A DNA stretch of 52,224 nucleotides from Chara braunii. Lineage: Eukaryota > Streptophyta > Charophyceae > Charales > Characeae. Location of the stretch: the NCBI GenBank assembly GCA_003427395.1, contig BFEA01000010.1, positions 1,036,146 through 1,088,369 of the forward strand, given 5' to 3'. Shown here piece after piece: positions 19,791-30,439 of this stretch. Both the position numbers and the translations under genes were made by a program. The notes beneath the pieces are model-generated. The model made no database searches and was not told the origin of the DNA. It was given only the letters and a program-made list of their open reading frames with translations. How positions within the stretch are numbered: the stretch's first letter is position 1; each line of letters opens with the position of its first letter.

Positions 19791-21700
19791 CAACGTGAGA
19801 CCTGTGTATAAATGATCCCTTGTGTTGCTTGGTTACTTAAATATGTCTTGAGTTACTTGGATCCCTCCTATTTGAGGGGATTGATTACATCCTGACCAAG
19901 ACTGTTTCAATTTTAGCTCTGGTCAGGGAGAGCACGAATTTTGTGTGTGATACTACTGCCAGTTTGAGTTGAGATTATTCAGCTCTATGTGTATATATGC
20001 AATTCAAGACTATATTGGTTCGCTTTTGAGTTGGGGTATTATGCCCCTTAATATATATTGAGTTGAGAGTTTATCTAAAATTTTTTCCCTGTATATGACG
20101 ATCACAATCACTCTCACATGTGTGGTTTTATCCTGATGTTTGTGTGAGAGATGTATGGGAGACATCTCGTGTGCTGTGTATTTTGTGAATGTGAATGGAT
20201 GCAAACTGTCCACTCTTCGATATACTTGTGCAATCTGCCACCGAGCAGGTGATAGGGCCGGGTATGAGAAGAGGGGGTGCAGTTTGTTTTTGTGAAAGAT
20301 TGTGAGAATCCTAAGGGATTTATGAGTCTTTGAGACTCGAATGCTTGCCATGCCAAATGTTTATTGTTGAGTTGTGATGAGGACCCATAAGTTGGTCTCT
20401 CAGTTTGAGTTGTTTTATGGTATAGATGCCTTTTGTGAGAAGGCAGTCTTTGGCTTATTGGAAGACTCATCTTCAGAGAGGGAAGATGTTTTAATAAAAG
20501 GTCGTGTGAAAGTTCATACCAGAGAGAGAGGGATGGCTGAGAGACCTATTGAGTGAGACCTTCCTCGTATAAAGGGTGGTTAATGGATTCCATGGCATGG
20601 TAAGTTGGTTTTGGATGATAAAGTCTGACGCGGAGGACCACGTTTTTGCTTGGCAATTGGTGAAATTTCTGTAAAAGTCGCAAAAAGTTTCATTGGGGAA
20701 TGTCTTCAGGATGTGTGGTCTTCTTGCTCTGATCAGGTGAGGGGGCCACGACCTTGTGGATCTGGCAGTGATTCTGTTTTGTGATAGTGGAGAGGCTGCC
20801 CTGCTCTCTCTGTGTTGTCCCACAGAGGGCTGGTAAATGTCTTTTATGTGTGACAAACCTTTCCGTAGTCCCGCAGTAGGCCTGTATTGTTGCGATACAC
20901 CGTCCAGCCACTTGTGCTAATCTTGGGGCATTTATGAGACGGGGACGTCTCTTAATATGGTCCGGTAAGCTGTCGGTGCGAATACCCTTACATGGGTATC
21001 CGCCCTGGTTTTCGCAAACTAAAAAAAATAAGTTTGGTTTAAAAAGTTAAGCATACCGCGCGAGGCGCGGCTGTGCCTATGGTTTATGTTGACTGGACGA
21101 TTGACTAGATTAGAGAGTGTGTGAGCGCAAAGGTTTGAGGCGCACGTGATCTTTTTTTCTTTTGATGGTTGTGGAGACCGGCGTTGTCCGCCGGCCAAAT
21201 TTATTATTTTCTGATTAAACTATGATTAAAAAAAGTTTTGTCTTTGGATTGGTGCACTTGTCTTTGACTTGTGCGTAAGTATGAATTACGGCATTGACAA
21301 CCATGTGATTTCGAGATCGTTTTTCGTAGGTCTGCGCGTCGCGCAGTATTGGTTTACTTTAGGTGTCCGTTAGAGCTAGACCAAGGACTTGGGCCCAACA
21401 CTAACGGTTGTGGTGTCAGATCTCCGTCGAAGAGACTCAGGGATTGAGACCGAGCACCGACGATACAGGTATCAGAGTGGCGCGAAGGGGACCGAGGGGT
21501 CGGCGGCCCGGTGGGGCTATCCCCCTTGATTTTGCTGTCCGCGGCGTCCGGTCGGTGGTGGTATTTTCTAGATAATTCCTTTTAGCACCATGTTGCTGTT
21601 CTTTTATTTTTTTATGCTCTGGCGTGCCGTTGACCTGGACGCAACGCCGGACTTAATGGTCACTACGACGTGGTAATGCTAGATGTATATGACCTGCGTT
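19790..21700 (+). mobile_element. Element B (plus-strand copy)
   Basis: This matches 51480-48700 read on the minus strand, in the same order throughout. Shared landmarks are the ATCCCTC...GAGGGAT hairpin, CATGTGTGGTTTTATC, the CATCTTC and GCCTT hairpins, CCACAGAGGGCTGGTAAATG, ACAGGCCTGTATTG (partial), GGTCCGGTAAG, CGAATACCCTTACA, CCGGCCAAATTT, CTGATTAAAC, GGGGCTATCCCCCTTG and a 3' part with ATGCTCTGGCGT. No transposase or RT is seen. It joins element D directly, whereas on the right element A lies between B' and D'. Confidence 0.75.
20382..20488 (+). other. Three hairpins in element B
   Basis: These are GACC-CATAAGTT-GGTC at 20382-20397, TGCCTT-TTGTGAG-AAGGCA at 20427-20445 and CATCTTC-AGAGAGG-GAAGATG at 20468-20488. 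In the inverted copy B' the second is CACCTTC/GAAGGTG (50774-50793), so two of its base pairs changed on both sides. The first loop contains CCATAAGTT, the core word of the element C stem-loops. Confidence 0.75.
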
Positions 21701-22299
21701 TCGGGTCCGATAAGGTTGTGCAGGGGTGGCTGTATTCGCGGGAAACGCCGTAACAGCCACGCTCAGGCCCAAGCCTCCGGCAAGGGAACGCGCGGGAGCC
21801 GCACTAGCCAGCAGGTGCGATGCCTGCTACGGCAGGTGGACGGTACCGGCCAGGGGTCAGCCGATAACATCATGGTCGGGCCTCTCCGATGGGCCAGTCA
21901 TTGTGCCTCCCCTCCGATCCCCTCCCCCTATGAGCATCAGTAGGCTCTGCTTAGTGCCGCTCGGGAAGGGGGGGGCAACGACATATCTCTGGGTAACGGA
22001 CTCTAAGTCTACCCCCGGTCTGCTGTTAGAAGTTTGAGGGTGAGTATGCCCGGAGAAACCCGGGCAGATAGTGAAATATGCTGAGTGAGGCTCGGTCAAG
22101 GGATATAGTGGCGGAGGCCCACAGATACACTGTATAAGTCGTTTGTCGAATGGACATAGGGGCAAAAAGACGAAACCGAATCGTCTAATAGCAGTTTTCG
22201 TTCGAGGTCTCCTCATAATAGTGAGAGGATTGTCGGGCGGCGTCACCACGCAGCCGTAAAAACAGAGCGATGTGGAGGGGAATTGACTTAGGCAGAGGC

Positions 22300-23250
22300 G
22301 GACAGGAAGGGAGTGATGGCCAAGGCAGTTTCGAAACTGGGCGGGGCCGGGAAGCTGAAGCCGCCCATTTCCGAGGGAAAATGAGCTGATGGAACGAACC
22401 GGGGCGCGTTTTCTCGCCGGATTCAGGTGGAGATGGCAGCAGTGAGGAGGATGGGGAAGAAGTTCGTTCTCGCTCATCCCTCAACAAAAATGGGTGAGGT
22501 AGAGATCGAGATGGGGGTTTTTAGGGCGGGCGACCGCAACTGTACTTTTAGATTTAGCGGAGGATTATTAGAAGAGAAGTTGGTAGAGAAAGGAGGTGCG
22601 CTGAGAAGTCGAAGGAGGTGTAGGCGGGGTGAAGAAGGCGTAACTCGCTCGTTTCTCGACGGAAACGAGCGAGGAAAGTTGTGAAGTAGAGGTTCTATGG
22701 CCGGGCAAACCCGTTGGTAGCGTTAGTTTTGATAATAGACTTGTAAAGTTGAAGTTAGTAAGAAAGCTTAGTGTGCGGAGAGCATCGAGCGGGAGACTGT
22801 CAGGAAGGAAGGAAGAAAGGGTGAATGAACCTGGACGCGGTTGGCGCCAGGTGCATCCGGGGAAAGATAAAGATGGCGGGATGGTGAGTCGGGTGCAGTT
22901 AAGAAGGTAGAGCGCTCTCGATCCTGAGAGGAATCGAGGGAGGGAGGATGCTATCCCGGGGTTTTCGCCCCCGGCGAATCAGATGGCAGTGTTAGTTTTA
23001 GTGATAAGTTAGTGGGTTAGGAAATTAGCAGAAAAAGTGGTGCATGAGGGGGAGGATGGCTATGGCGGGAATAAGAATGGATCACTTACTTGATTCGCTG
23101 ATGGATTCGGCAGGAGAGTTGTTACACACTCCTTCGGCGGATTTCAACTCTTGCGCCCACCGTTTCGCTGTCTGCATCAACCAACGTCCTTGTGGTGTCT
23201 GTGACAGCGTGCAACCGGCCACCTAGTGGGATGCAAAGGAACCTGGGAGG
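22300..23250 (+). mobile_element. Element D (plus-strand copy)
   Basis: This aligns with 43700-42480 on the minus strand. Shared parts include GTTAGTAAGAAA, GGCGGGA, a CTCGATCC/GAATCGAG hairpin (22917-22938), GGGGTTTTCGC/GGGGTTTTCAGC, GGCGAATCAGATGGCAG/GGCGAACCTGATGG and GTGGGTTAG. A 12-bp perfect hairpin lies at 22644-22673. No protein domain is recognised. It sits between B and C, and D' sits next to C' on the right, so D may be the middle of a larger element. Confidence 0.6.
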
Positions 23251-23302
23251 GTCGAGCAGTCGGTGGCGGGAGTGAGCAGGCCAGCGGGTTGGAATGATGA
23301 AC

Positions 23303-23304
<2 letters not shown>

Positions 23305-23388
<84 letters not shown>
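23305..23388. repeat. (GA)n microsatellite
   Basis: About 84 bp of uninterrupted GA dinucleotides. The Arg/Glu repeat frame it creates is not a gene. Confidence 0.98.
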
Positions 23389-23391
<3 letters not shown>

Positions 23392-23599
23392 CACCATACT
23401 AGAGGCGCACATACCTGGAGAGGATCGGTGACGAAGTGCATAGTCACGCCAGCGAACCTGACCACTATTACGGGCCAGGCACATTGAGATGGAGGCCGCT
23501 CGATTCGGGATGTTTGTGCTGCCTGCAGGTGAGGACGGGCGGCTGTCGGAGTAGCTCCCCGGCTCAGTGGGTGGTGGAAACCGACGGTCTACGGGTTCG

Positions 23600-24530
23600 A
23601 CCATGGTGTGAGTAAGTCGTGCGCTGCTTTGCTCCGAGGGGGAGCATGTGGGTGTCCTCATCCTCGCTTCGCTGCTACCCTGCTGCCTGTGTCCTGCTGG
23701 CTTCGGATGGGGTGTGTGCAGGTTCTCTGGAAGGGAACACCGAAAGGGGTGAAAGCCCTGTCGACCACCGGAATCCGCTGTGCAATAGGTTGCTGTATGA
23801 GAAAGGGGCTCGCCGTTGTATGAGGTTTGCAGGTATGCGATCACCGCTTGGTCTATGGCTCGTACTACCCGATTGCAGTTGCTGCTAGATGATGGACTAT
23901 TGCTGCTGCTGCGGTTTCAAGGGAGGAGTTGCTGGCATGATACCGTTGTTGCGATCAGCTACGTACGCCTCCGCTGGCAGGAGGTTGCTGCGGCTTTACC
24001 TGCTAGCTTTCGTGAGCTGCTGCTGAGGTCTTGATGCCTGTAGGTGCTACCATAGTTGTTGCCGCTCTCCACACTGCAATATTGTTGCGCGCGGTGGCCC
24101 AACGCACAGTATTCCTTGCTAGGAAACTGTAGTGTTCCTTGATTGTTTTTTTCTGTGGGTACGGCCGATTGCTTCGGCTGCATGACTACTACTACGGTTG
24201 CTATGCTTGCTACGAACTGCTGACTGTTGTGTTTGACTGTGCACAGCTGCGGTTGCTGATAGGGTGTGCATGGGCTATTGTTGTAGGTTGTTGTTGACTG
24301 TGCACAGACCGCGGCTGCGTACTGCGCGCAGGTTGCTATTACTGCCTGTTGTTGATTATTGCGTACTGCTGCGTGCAGCTACAGGTCGTTGAAGACTGCG
24401 GCTGAGGACAACTGTTGCCGACAGCCGCTGCTGTTGCTGTGACCACCGCTAAGTATTGCTGCTGCATCTAAGGATTGTTACAGACTGTTGTGCGACTGCT
24501 GCTGGGCTGAGGGGAGGTGTTGAGGCTTGA
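23600..24530. repeat. TTGCTG/CTGCGG-rich cryptically simple region; no gene
   Basis: Words such as TTGCTGCTG, GCTGCGGTTGCTG and TTGTTG repeat irregularly. GACTGTGCACAG occurs near 24235 and 24297. The composition would give Leu/Ala/Cys-rich frames on either strand by chance. No domain is seen. Confidence 0.6.
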
Positions 24531-25160
24531 AAAGGTGATCAAACTGGACAAGTAGGGGGTTAGTGCGACGATTTGGGATATCGCCAGGGGATTGATTTCG
24601 GCAAATCGACGTTAGCAGTTGAACAAGCTGTTATATTGGTTGCCATTGCGGGACCCTCAGGCGAATGAAGGTATCAAGGCCCTCTCCTGGGAGTTGAGTT
24701 GTCCCCTTCTTGTATCTCGAGAGTCTGAAACCCCTATTTTCTGCCTTTCTTACTTTAAGTCTAGTCTGTTGGCTACGAGAGAAAGGCGGCAGGCGGGATT
24801 GCAACCAGTAGGACCGGAACAAGACTCTGTGGGGAGTCAGCCCACCGATTGCGGGAGCTCTGCCGGAACCTAGGCGAGGTTCTGGAGGCAGGGAACCATC
24901 AGGTAAATTATCTCTATCTGTATAACCCACTACACCCATGTTTGCCTATCCCCCTAGTCTGATTGACGTATGCATGCGTGTCCCTATGATTCTTGTTTTC
25001 TCTTCAAGACATAACCAGACTAAGTAAAGGAATGCATGTACAATGTCAGTTTCAGTTTCATTGGCTGACTGAAAGCGGATTGTGGGGTTGCATCTAGGGG
25101 AAGGATGGGAGGAAGGCAGTATTGCATGTTTGACTGGGTCAACCAAAGGCTGGGTCAATT

Positions 25161-25816
25161 CCATAAGTTTGGGAAGGCCTAGTGCCGTGTTTATCTTTGG
25201 ATTGTGTGGAGAACCAATCTAATCCATAAGTTTGGGTAGTCTGGCTGCTCTGACGTCTGAGGGTTGCTTGCGGTTGACTTTTCAGGAGCCAGTCAAATCC
25301 ATAAGTTTGAGTAGTTTGGCGGCCTTGTTTACTTTGAGTTTCTGTCGATTTTTTTTTGCCTTGACTTCTAGGGAAATGAATCAGGCTGAGGGCCAAGACA
25401 TGTTCCATAAGTTTGGGTGGTCTTGGTCCAATGCCTCGCACATGCTGGAACCAGAAGGTCATAACTTGGCTATACTTTACTATTACTCTATCTATGAACA
25501 GGCTAGTCAGACATGGTTCCATAAGTTAGGGTGGTCTAACTATAGCTTATCACCAACTGAAGAGAGTACTAATTAAAAGTAAACTTGTCGTACGAAGGGG
25601 CAAACTGAGTCTTGAGCCGAAGAGGATCGGCTCAGTCATATGCTACCTCAAAAGACTGGGTGAAGATAATTATATAAAATTTGGATATTTAAACAGTTCA
25701 CTACGGTTAGGGTGACCTACTCACATGCCCAAAGAAGAAAAAGGTTGTTGCGCCCTGTGTTTGCGTATACTCTATGGCTGAGCTAGACATGTTCCATAAG
25801 TTTGGGTGCTCTAGCT
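25161..25816 (+). other. Stem-loop series with conserved CCATAAGTTTGGG core (element C)
   Basis: Core starts are at 25161, 25224, 25299, 25405, 25519 and 25794, with ATG(G)TT often before it and GTGG after. The arms differ but pair. GGCCAAGAC 25391-25399 pairs with GTCTTGGTC 25420-25428. AGCTAGA 25781-25787 pairs with TCTAGCT 25810-25816. TAGTCAGAC 25504-25512 pairs with GTCTAACTA 25534-25542 (one mismatch). The first three units are less perfect. Confidence 0.85.
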
Positions 25817-26100
25817 TTATGCCCTATGTAAGCTGGGTATAAAGGGATAAATCATTCACAGATTACGAACTATTGTTTGTCCAGGTTGACTTGGGAATGG
25901 TGAAAGTACTTACCTTTGTGGTTTGGTCTGCATATGACTGAGTGAGGGCATTGCTTGGTCTGAGTTTCAGTTTGATAGGTAGTTGCTTTAGTTGCTCGCC
26001 ACGTGCTAGAGCCATAGGAGTTAGTTTCAATTTTTGTATTTTCTGAGCTATTTTTTTTTTACTTAGATCAATTTCTGCATTTTCTGGGATCTTTTGTTAT

Positions 26101-26665
26101 ACTTGGCCTTGTATAAATCTTCATAAGCCATTTTCTCTACGGGAAGCGCTGCCGAAATTTCTACAAAACCAAGGAGTTAGTCAGACTTTGTCTTTTTCAA
26201 GGTCTAACTTTTCTGACTTTTTGGCTTAGTAAAAATCTGGAACATCTCATTTTCTAAAGGGAGTGTTGCCGAAAGTTTTGCCGATTCAAGGAGTTAGACA
26301 AAATTAGACTTTGAAAGGTCGAAGTCACTTTGTATTCTGAACTTAGCTTTGTATAAATCTTAGAATAACACTTTCTCTACGGGAAGCGCTGCCGAAATTT
26401 CTATAAATCTAAGGAGATAGTTAAATTTTGTCTTAGTTGAACTCAAATTTTATGTTTGAGTTCATATCTGACTTAGAATAAATATGGAAAGTCTCCTTTT
26501 CTAAAGGGAGTGTTGTCCAAATTTTTGCTAATTCAGGGAGTTAGACAAAATTAAACTTTGAAAAGTCATAGTCACTGTAGATTCTGAACTTAGCTTTGTA
26601 TAATTTCTGGAAAGGAACTTTTCCTACGGGAAGCGCTGCCGAAATTTTCTTTGTTTAGAGGAATT
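26101..26665 (+). repeat. Alternating ~120-bp tandem array, five units
   Basis: Cores are at 26141 (GGGAAGCGCTGCCGAAATTT), 26259 (GGGAGTGTTGCCGAAAGTTT), 26381 (type 1), 26505 (type 2) and 26628 (type 1). Types alternate, giving a dimer period of 240-247 bp. Sequence either side of each core can pair, for example CTGACTTAGAATAAATATGG before unit 4 with the segment ending TAATTCAG after it (16 of 20 positions). The inverted counterpart is at 38940-39250. Confidence 0.85.
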
Positions 26666-26912
26666 AGATTATATTTTGACAAGTGGTGATTCTTGCAATC
26701 CACTCTATATAGAGGAGATTCTGCCAGGGTCTACCTTTCTTCGGGCACTTGCTTAGAGGTAGACCTAGGCTTAGCTTGTAGAAGGGTCTTGGGTGGGAGT
26801 GTGTTATGGAGTTATATTCTTCATACACTTATGATTTTAGCTTGGGGATTGGTCTGTTTTGTGTTACAGGTCTTCTTCATCGACTGATTTAGGATTTGGG
26901 CTAGATTCAGCT

Positions 26913-26972
26913 TGATCCTACAAGGATCACCTTCTGTTATCACTGATAACAGGTCGATTGCCGATTCGTCGG
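26913..26972 (+). other. Three adjacent hairpins near the 3' end of element C
   Basis: TGATCCT-ACA-AGGATCA (26913-26929), CTGTTATC-ACT-GATAACAG (26934-26952) and CCGA-TTCG-TCGG (26961-26972) follow each other. The same three occur in reverse order at 38641-38701 in C', almost unchanged, while surrounding sequence has diverged. Confidence 0.9.
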
Positions 26973-27059
26973 TCTACGACTGAACTCCAATTCACTCCTG
27001 CCACTCAACCTAAAGGCCTTAGCCTTGTGATTTGAACTGTTTTGTTGTGTTTTCACCCT

Positions 27060-28030
27060 GACTTTATTTTGAATGGTCATTTAAAAAAAAATACAGAGCA
27101 TTTTGCTTTGAGGAGTTGCTCAGGAGTGAGACTTGTATGGCTAAAAGCAAGGGGTGTGAGTGGAGAGAATGGTTGAAGTTGACCCCGTGTAGTGTGTGGA
27201 CTTTTGTTGAATCTTTGATGTGATTGCAGGTATGTTTGGTGATTCCGGCTTTGGATTCGACTACTTGCACTCACATACATATATATATGGTTGAGGGGAG
27301 CCCCACTGTGATTATGAGAAATAATTGTCACATATTTATAACCTTTTATATATATATGTAAAAACATATGTCTTGAGTGTTTCGCGCGGTCTACTGGGGC
27401 CACGTGTAAGGGTTAAACAGATTATGTTTTCGAGGGAGATGGGACTTTCCCTTTTAGTCTTTGCTGTTTAGATTTTCTATGGTTGGACGTTGTAGTCCGT
27501 GGCAACCGTCAAAATCAAACCCCTTGACTTCTTTCCAGGCCCTAGGGGAAGGAGCCGGTCTCCAGGGCCATAAGAGACGATTGCCACCACAAGTATGAAT
27601 TGTATACCACCCACTCTCCGCAGGGTGCAGAAGAGGGTGTGGTTCTCAACCGCACTTGGCGGTTGTCCAGCGCCGAGAGATCAATCCCTCAAGGCACGTG
27701 TCGGCCAACACTTGAGTGTCGAATGCCGCCCTCAAGATTAACAAGGACCGCATGAGTATGGGTACTACATAGTACGCCATCATTTGCGACCGCTTGCATA
27801 CGCTTGCATTGCGAGTCGATATGAGTTAGCCCTGCGTCCGCGCGGTTTTATACTAAGTGTCGCGCGTGACGCCTATCCGATTCCCGCATCGGAGAGTTAT
27901 GGGATGACTACTAAGAGACTAGGAGTGTTGTCGTGTTGTTTGTTCAGTGTCGTTTTGTATATGTATATGTACGTGCATGTTTGTGTGCGTTTTTATCTTT
28001 ACGTTCTTTATAGTGGTGTGCGCGTGGCGT
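27060..28030. other. No gene recognised
   Basis: This stretch has mixed composition, with short AT runs near 27280 and 27350. A partly self-complementary stretch surrounds CCAGGGCCATAAGAGAC at 27567-27583. Short frames lack domains. Confidence 0.45.
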
Positions 28031-28470
28031 GTGGCATGTGTCCTAGTCGACCTGCGACGAGTCCCGCTTGGGACCTCAGCCCCCCAAGATGTCGGTTCGC
28101 GTGCGGGTTCGATAGAGGCGTAATACCGCTCGTACCACCTATGCGACAGTGAACGAGAAACGCCCTCGGCTGGTCCACCTCTGGGATTGCAGCTGATCAG
28201 CTTTCGTACTGTGGACTGGTAGCTCGGCGGGGATACGCCCACCGAAGGGAGGTGACAGCTCCCGTAAGCTGGAGGTAAGTCGTGCGTCTCGTAGGCCCTA
28301 TCCTATCGTAGGGGCTTGCGAGAGGTATGGCTGGCGCACTCGGCCGGAGCGACTTGTGGAAGCTCCATGTATAATTCGCGACGAGGATTTAGTCCAACTC
28401 CTGCGTGACGCGGCCGGGAGGGTCCCGAGCTGCCCTGTGCGGTGCTGGACCGATGCGCTCAACACCGCGA
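28030..28470 (+). repeat. 3' core of element A, copy 2 (solo)
   Basis: CCTAGTCGACC, CTATGCGACAG, ACGCCCTCGGC, GGTAGCTCGGCGGGGATACG, GGTGACAG, GGTAAGT, CCTATCCTATCGTAGGGG, GGCGCACTCGGCCGGAGCG, GCGTGACGCGGCCGGGAGG and GATGCGCTCAACA correspond in order to the cores at 12590-12980 (-) and 48250-48690 (+). The rest of element A is not recognisable beside it, so it looks like a solo 3' copy. That would suit a terminal repeat or a 5'-truncated insertion. Confidence 0.85.
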
Positions 28471-28978
28471 AGACGGAATGGGAGCCCCCCCTCGCTTAGA
28501 GTGTTGCCTGATTGTAGAACGCTGACGAATCGAGTGCCCCATTGATTCGATCGAGTGGACAGTTGTCAACTCCCCAGGTTTCGCTTCCCCCTACGAGGAC
28601 CCAGGATTTCTAGCCACCCGTCACTACCCGCGTGAAGTTGATCGACTTTCCCCTCGGGCCTTTTCTGGAACCACCTGACTCGGAATTCTTCAGTGGAGGA
28701 CCGGGGCGCAGCGGGTATGGGACCTACCGGTGCCCGCTTGGTCCTCTCTAGTGTTCACTTCTCCTGCTCGTGATCAGTGAACCTCGAGTCTCCGCTTCGC
28801 TCTCTCCCTCCGTCCCGACAAGGCTCTTCTTTTCGCCCGCCACCAGTTATGCAACCGCTTTCCTCGTATGACATCTTTCTCCCTCACTCTTCGGCTAAGG
28901 AGCTCCTACGTGAGGGCCCCGATGTCTTCCGCCAATGTTGTGCCTTCTCCCTCTCCTCCCTTTTCTTTCCCTCGCTTT

Positions 28979-29009
28979 CTCTCTCTCTCTCTCTCTTTCT
29001 CTTTCTCTC

Positions 29010-29063
<54 letters not shown>

Positions 29064-29203
29064 TCTTCGTTCTCCTTTCCTTTAAATCAACGCAATATCC
29101 AGTAGGTCAGTAGGTCGGTGGTCTCACAGGCTATCGCTGCTTCGATCTGGCTTCAAGCTCGCATCAACCCCTGCCTTCTCTCGCTTTCTCTCTCTCTCTC
29201 TCT

Positions 29204-29281
<78 letters not shown>

Positions 29282-29376
29282 NNNNNNNNNNNNNNNNNNN
29301 NNNNNNNNNNNNNNNNNNNNNNNNNNNNNNNNNNNNNNNNNNNNNNNNNNNNNNNNNNNNNNNNNNNNNNNNNNNN

Positions 29377-29465
<89 letters not shown>
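28979..29465. repeat. (CT)n microsatellites with assembly gap
   Basis: A CT tract runs 28979-29061. Another runs from 29188 into 95 Ns (29282-29376) and continues to 29465. The gap lies wholly inside the CT tract, so the true length is unknown. Ser/Leu or Arg/Glu repeat frames across it are artefacts. Confidence 0.97.
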
Positions 29466-29468
<3 letters not shown>

Positions 29469-30080
29469 CATTAGTATCTCCCGCATGAGTTCCGATGGCA
29501 GCTATCGGTCTTCCACTCGAGGAAGTAGTCGGTCTTTGCCTCTCCTTTCGCTGAAAACAAAAACCACCCATTGCTAAGCTCTAAGGCGAAGTCATATCTC
29601 AAGTGGGTATGCGCACACTAACTGAAATGGTTTTCTCGCTGCCCGCGCTTGTGGAAAGACGTTGTCGTCTTCTTCTCCACATACGCACGCACACGATCGC
29701 AGCCTCCTATACGAGCACTCCGCTCCCGGACGCCACAAGCGTCCTTTGAGGTGCACGGCCCACTGATCAAGCGTATTCCCGCGCCTTCTTGATCAAGCGC
29801 CTCACGACTGATTCCCTCGAGCGCTCCTGAAAGTGTGTGTCCCTCCATGCGCGACCTCCCCTTCGAGCTCCTCCTCTCTGCATCCGCCTCATTGCCAGGC
29901 ACGATCTTTGTAATTGGGCGCGACTATGCTCTTGACGAGCGAACCGAACATCTGTGCTGCCTTCCGATCTCTCCTCTCTCCCTCTTTTTATTTATACTAT
30001 TTTTCCCCTTCTTCCGCGACCCGAGTTCCACCTTCCAAGGTGCAAAAGTCAAAATTTTGGACAAAATGACCTCCACCTGC
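29466..30080. other. No gene recognised
   Basis: Mixed sequence with pyrimidine-rich stretches. TGATCAAG occurs as an inverted pair near 29765 and 29790. No domain is found in its short frames. Confidence 0.45.
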
Positions 30081-30425
30081 CTTCCTCTTCCCTGATCCTG
30101 CTCGTTTTTTTCCTCTTTTTGCTCTTGTCCCCTGCTATCTCCTCCCCGCATCTTGGTCACCAATAGGATTCGTGTCTTCCCTCTTCCCCTAGATCAGTCG
30201 TGTTTGGCGTGGGAAAACTCCTAAGATTTTCCTTCCCGCCTTCCTCTTCTTCGTGCCCGCTCATTTTCTTTCCTCTTTTTGCTCTCGTCCCCTGCTCTCT
30301 CTTCCCCACATCTTGGTCACCAATAGGATTCGTTTCTTCCCTCTCCCCTTGGATCAGTCGTGTTTGACGTTGGAAAACTCCTCAGATTTTCCCTCCCACC
30401 TTCCTCTTCTTCGTGCTTCCCATTT
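30080..30425. repeat. 160-bp direct tandem duplication
   Basis: CTTCCTCTTC starts near 30080, 30240 and 30400. The units between (CTTGGTCACCAATAGGATTC, GATCAGTCGTGTTTG, GGAAAACTCCT, GATTTTCC) are about 88% alike. Each unit keeps a GGAAAA...TTTTCC inverted pair. Pyrimidine-rich and probably non-coding. Confidence 0.9.
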
Positions 30426-30439
30426 CTTCCCGCTGGCCA

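Larger units (their letters stand above)
24600..27060 (+). mobile_element. Element C (plus-strand copy)
   Basis: This matches 41935-38590 on the minus strand. Common landmarks in order are GGGACCCTCAGGCGA, AAGGCGGCAGGCGGGAT, GTGGGGAGTCAGCCCAC, GGGAGCTCTGCCGGAAC, GGCAGGGAAC, a series of CCATAAGTTTGGG stem-loops, TTGCTCGCCACGTGCTAGAG, the GGGAAGCGCTGCCGAAATTT tandem array, and three terminal hairpins. No coding domain is recognised. The two copies differ by about 25-30%, and the right one carries an internal duplication. Confidence 0.78.

Noticed and set aside
23122-23844. 240-codon minus-strand frame
   Set aside because: A third of it is the (GA)n tract read as Ser/Leu, and the rest has no recognisable domain or counterpart in D'.
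25393-25426. Hammerhead or twister ribozyme in the CCATAAGTTTGGG units
   Set aside because: No CTGATGA/GAAA pair and no twister core word is present, so no known self-cleaving class fits by eye.
26141-26160. Hammerhead core suggested by GCCGAAATTTC
   Set aside because: CGAAA is there but no CTGANGA lies at a suitable distance on that strand.
29118-29571. Ser/Leu and Arg/Glu repeat frames across the gap
   Set aside because: They are pure microsatellite plus Ns.
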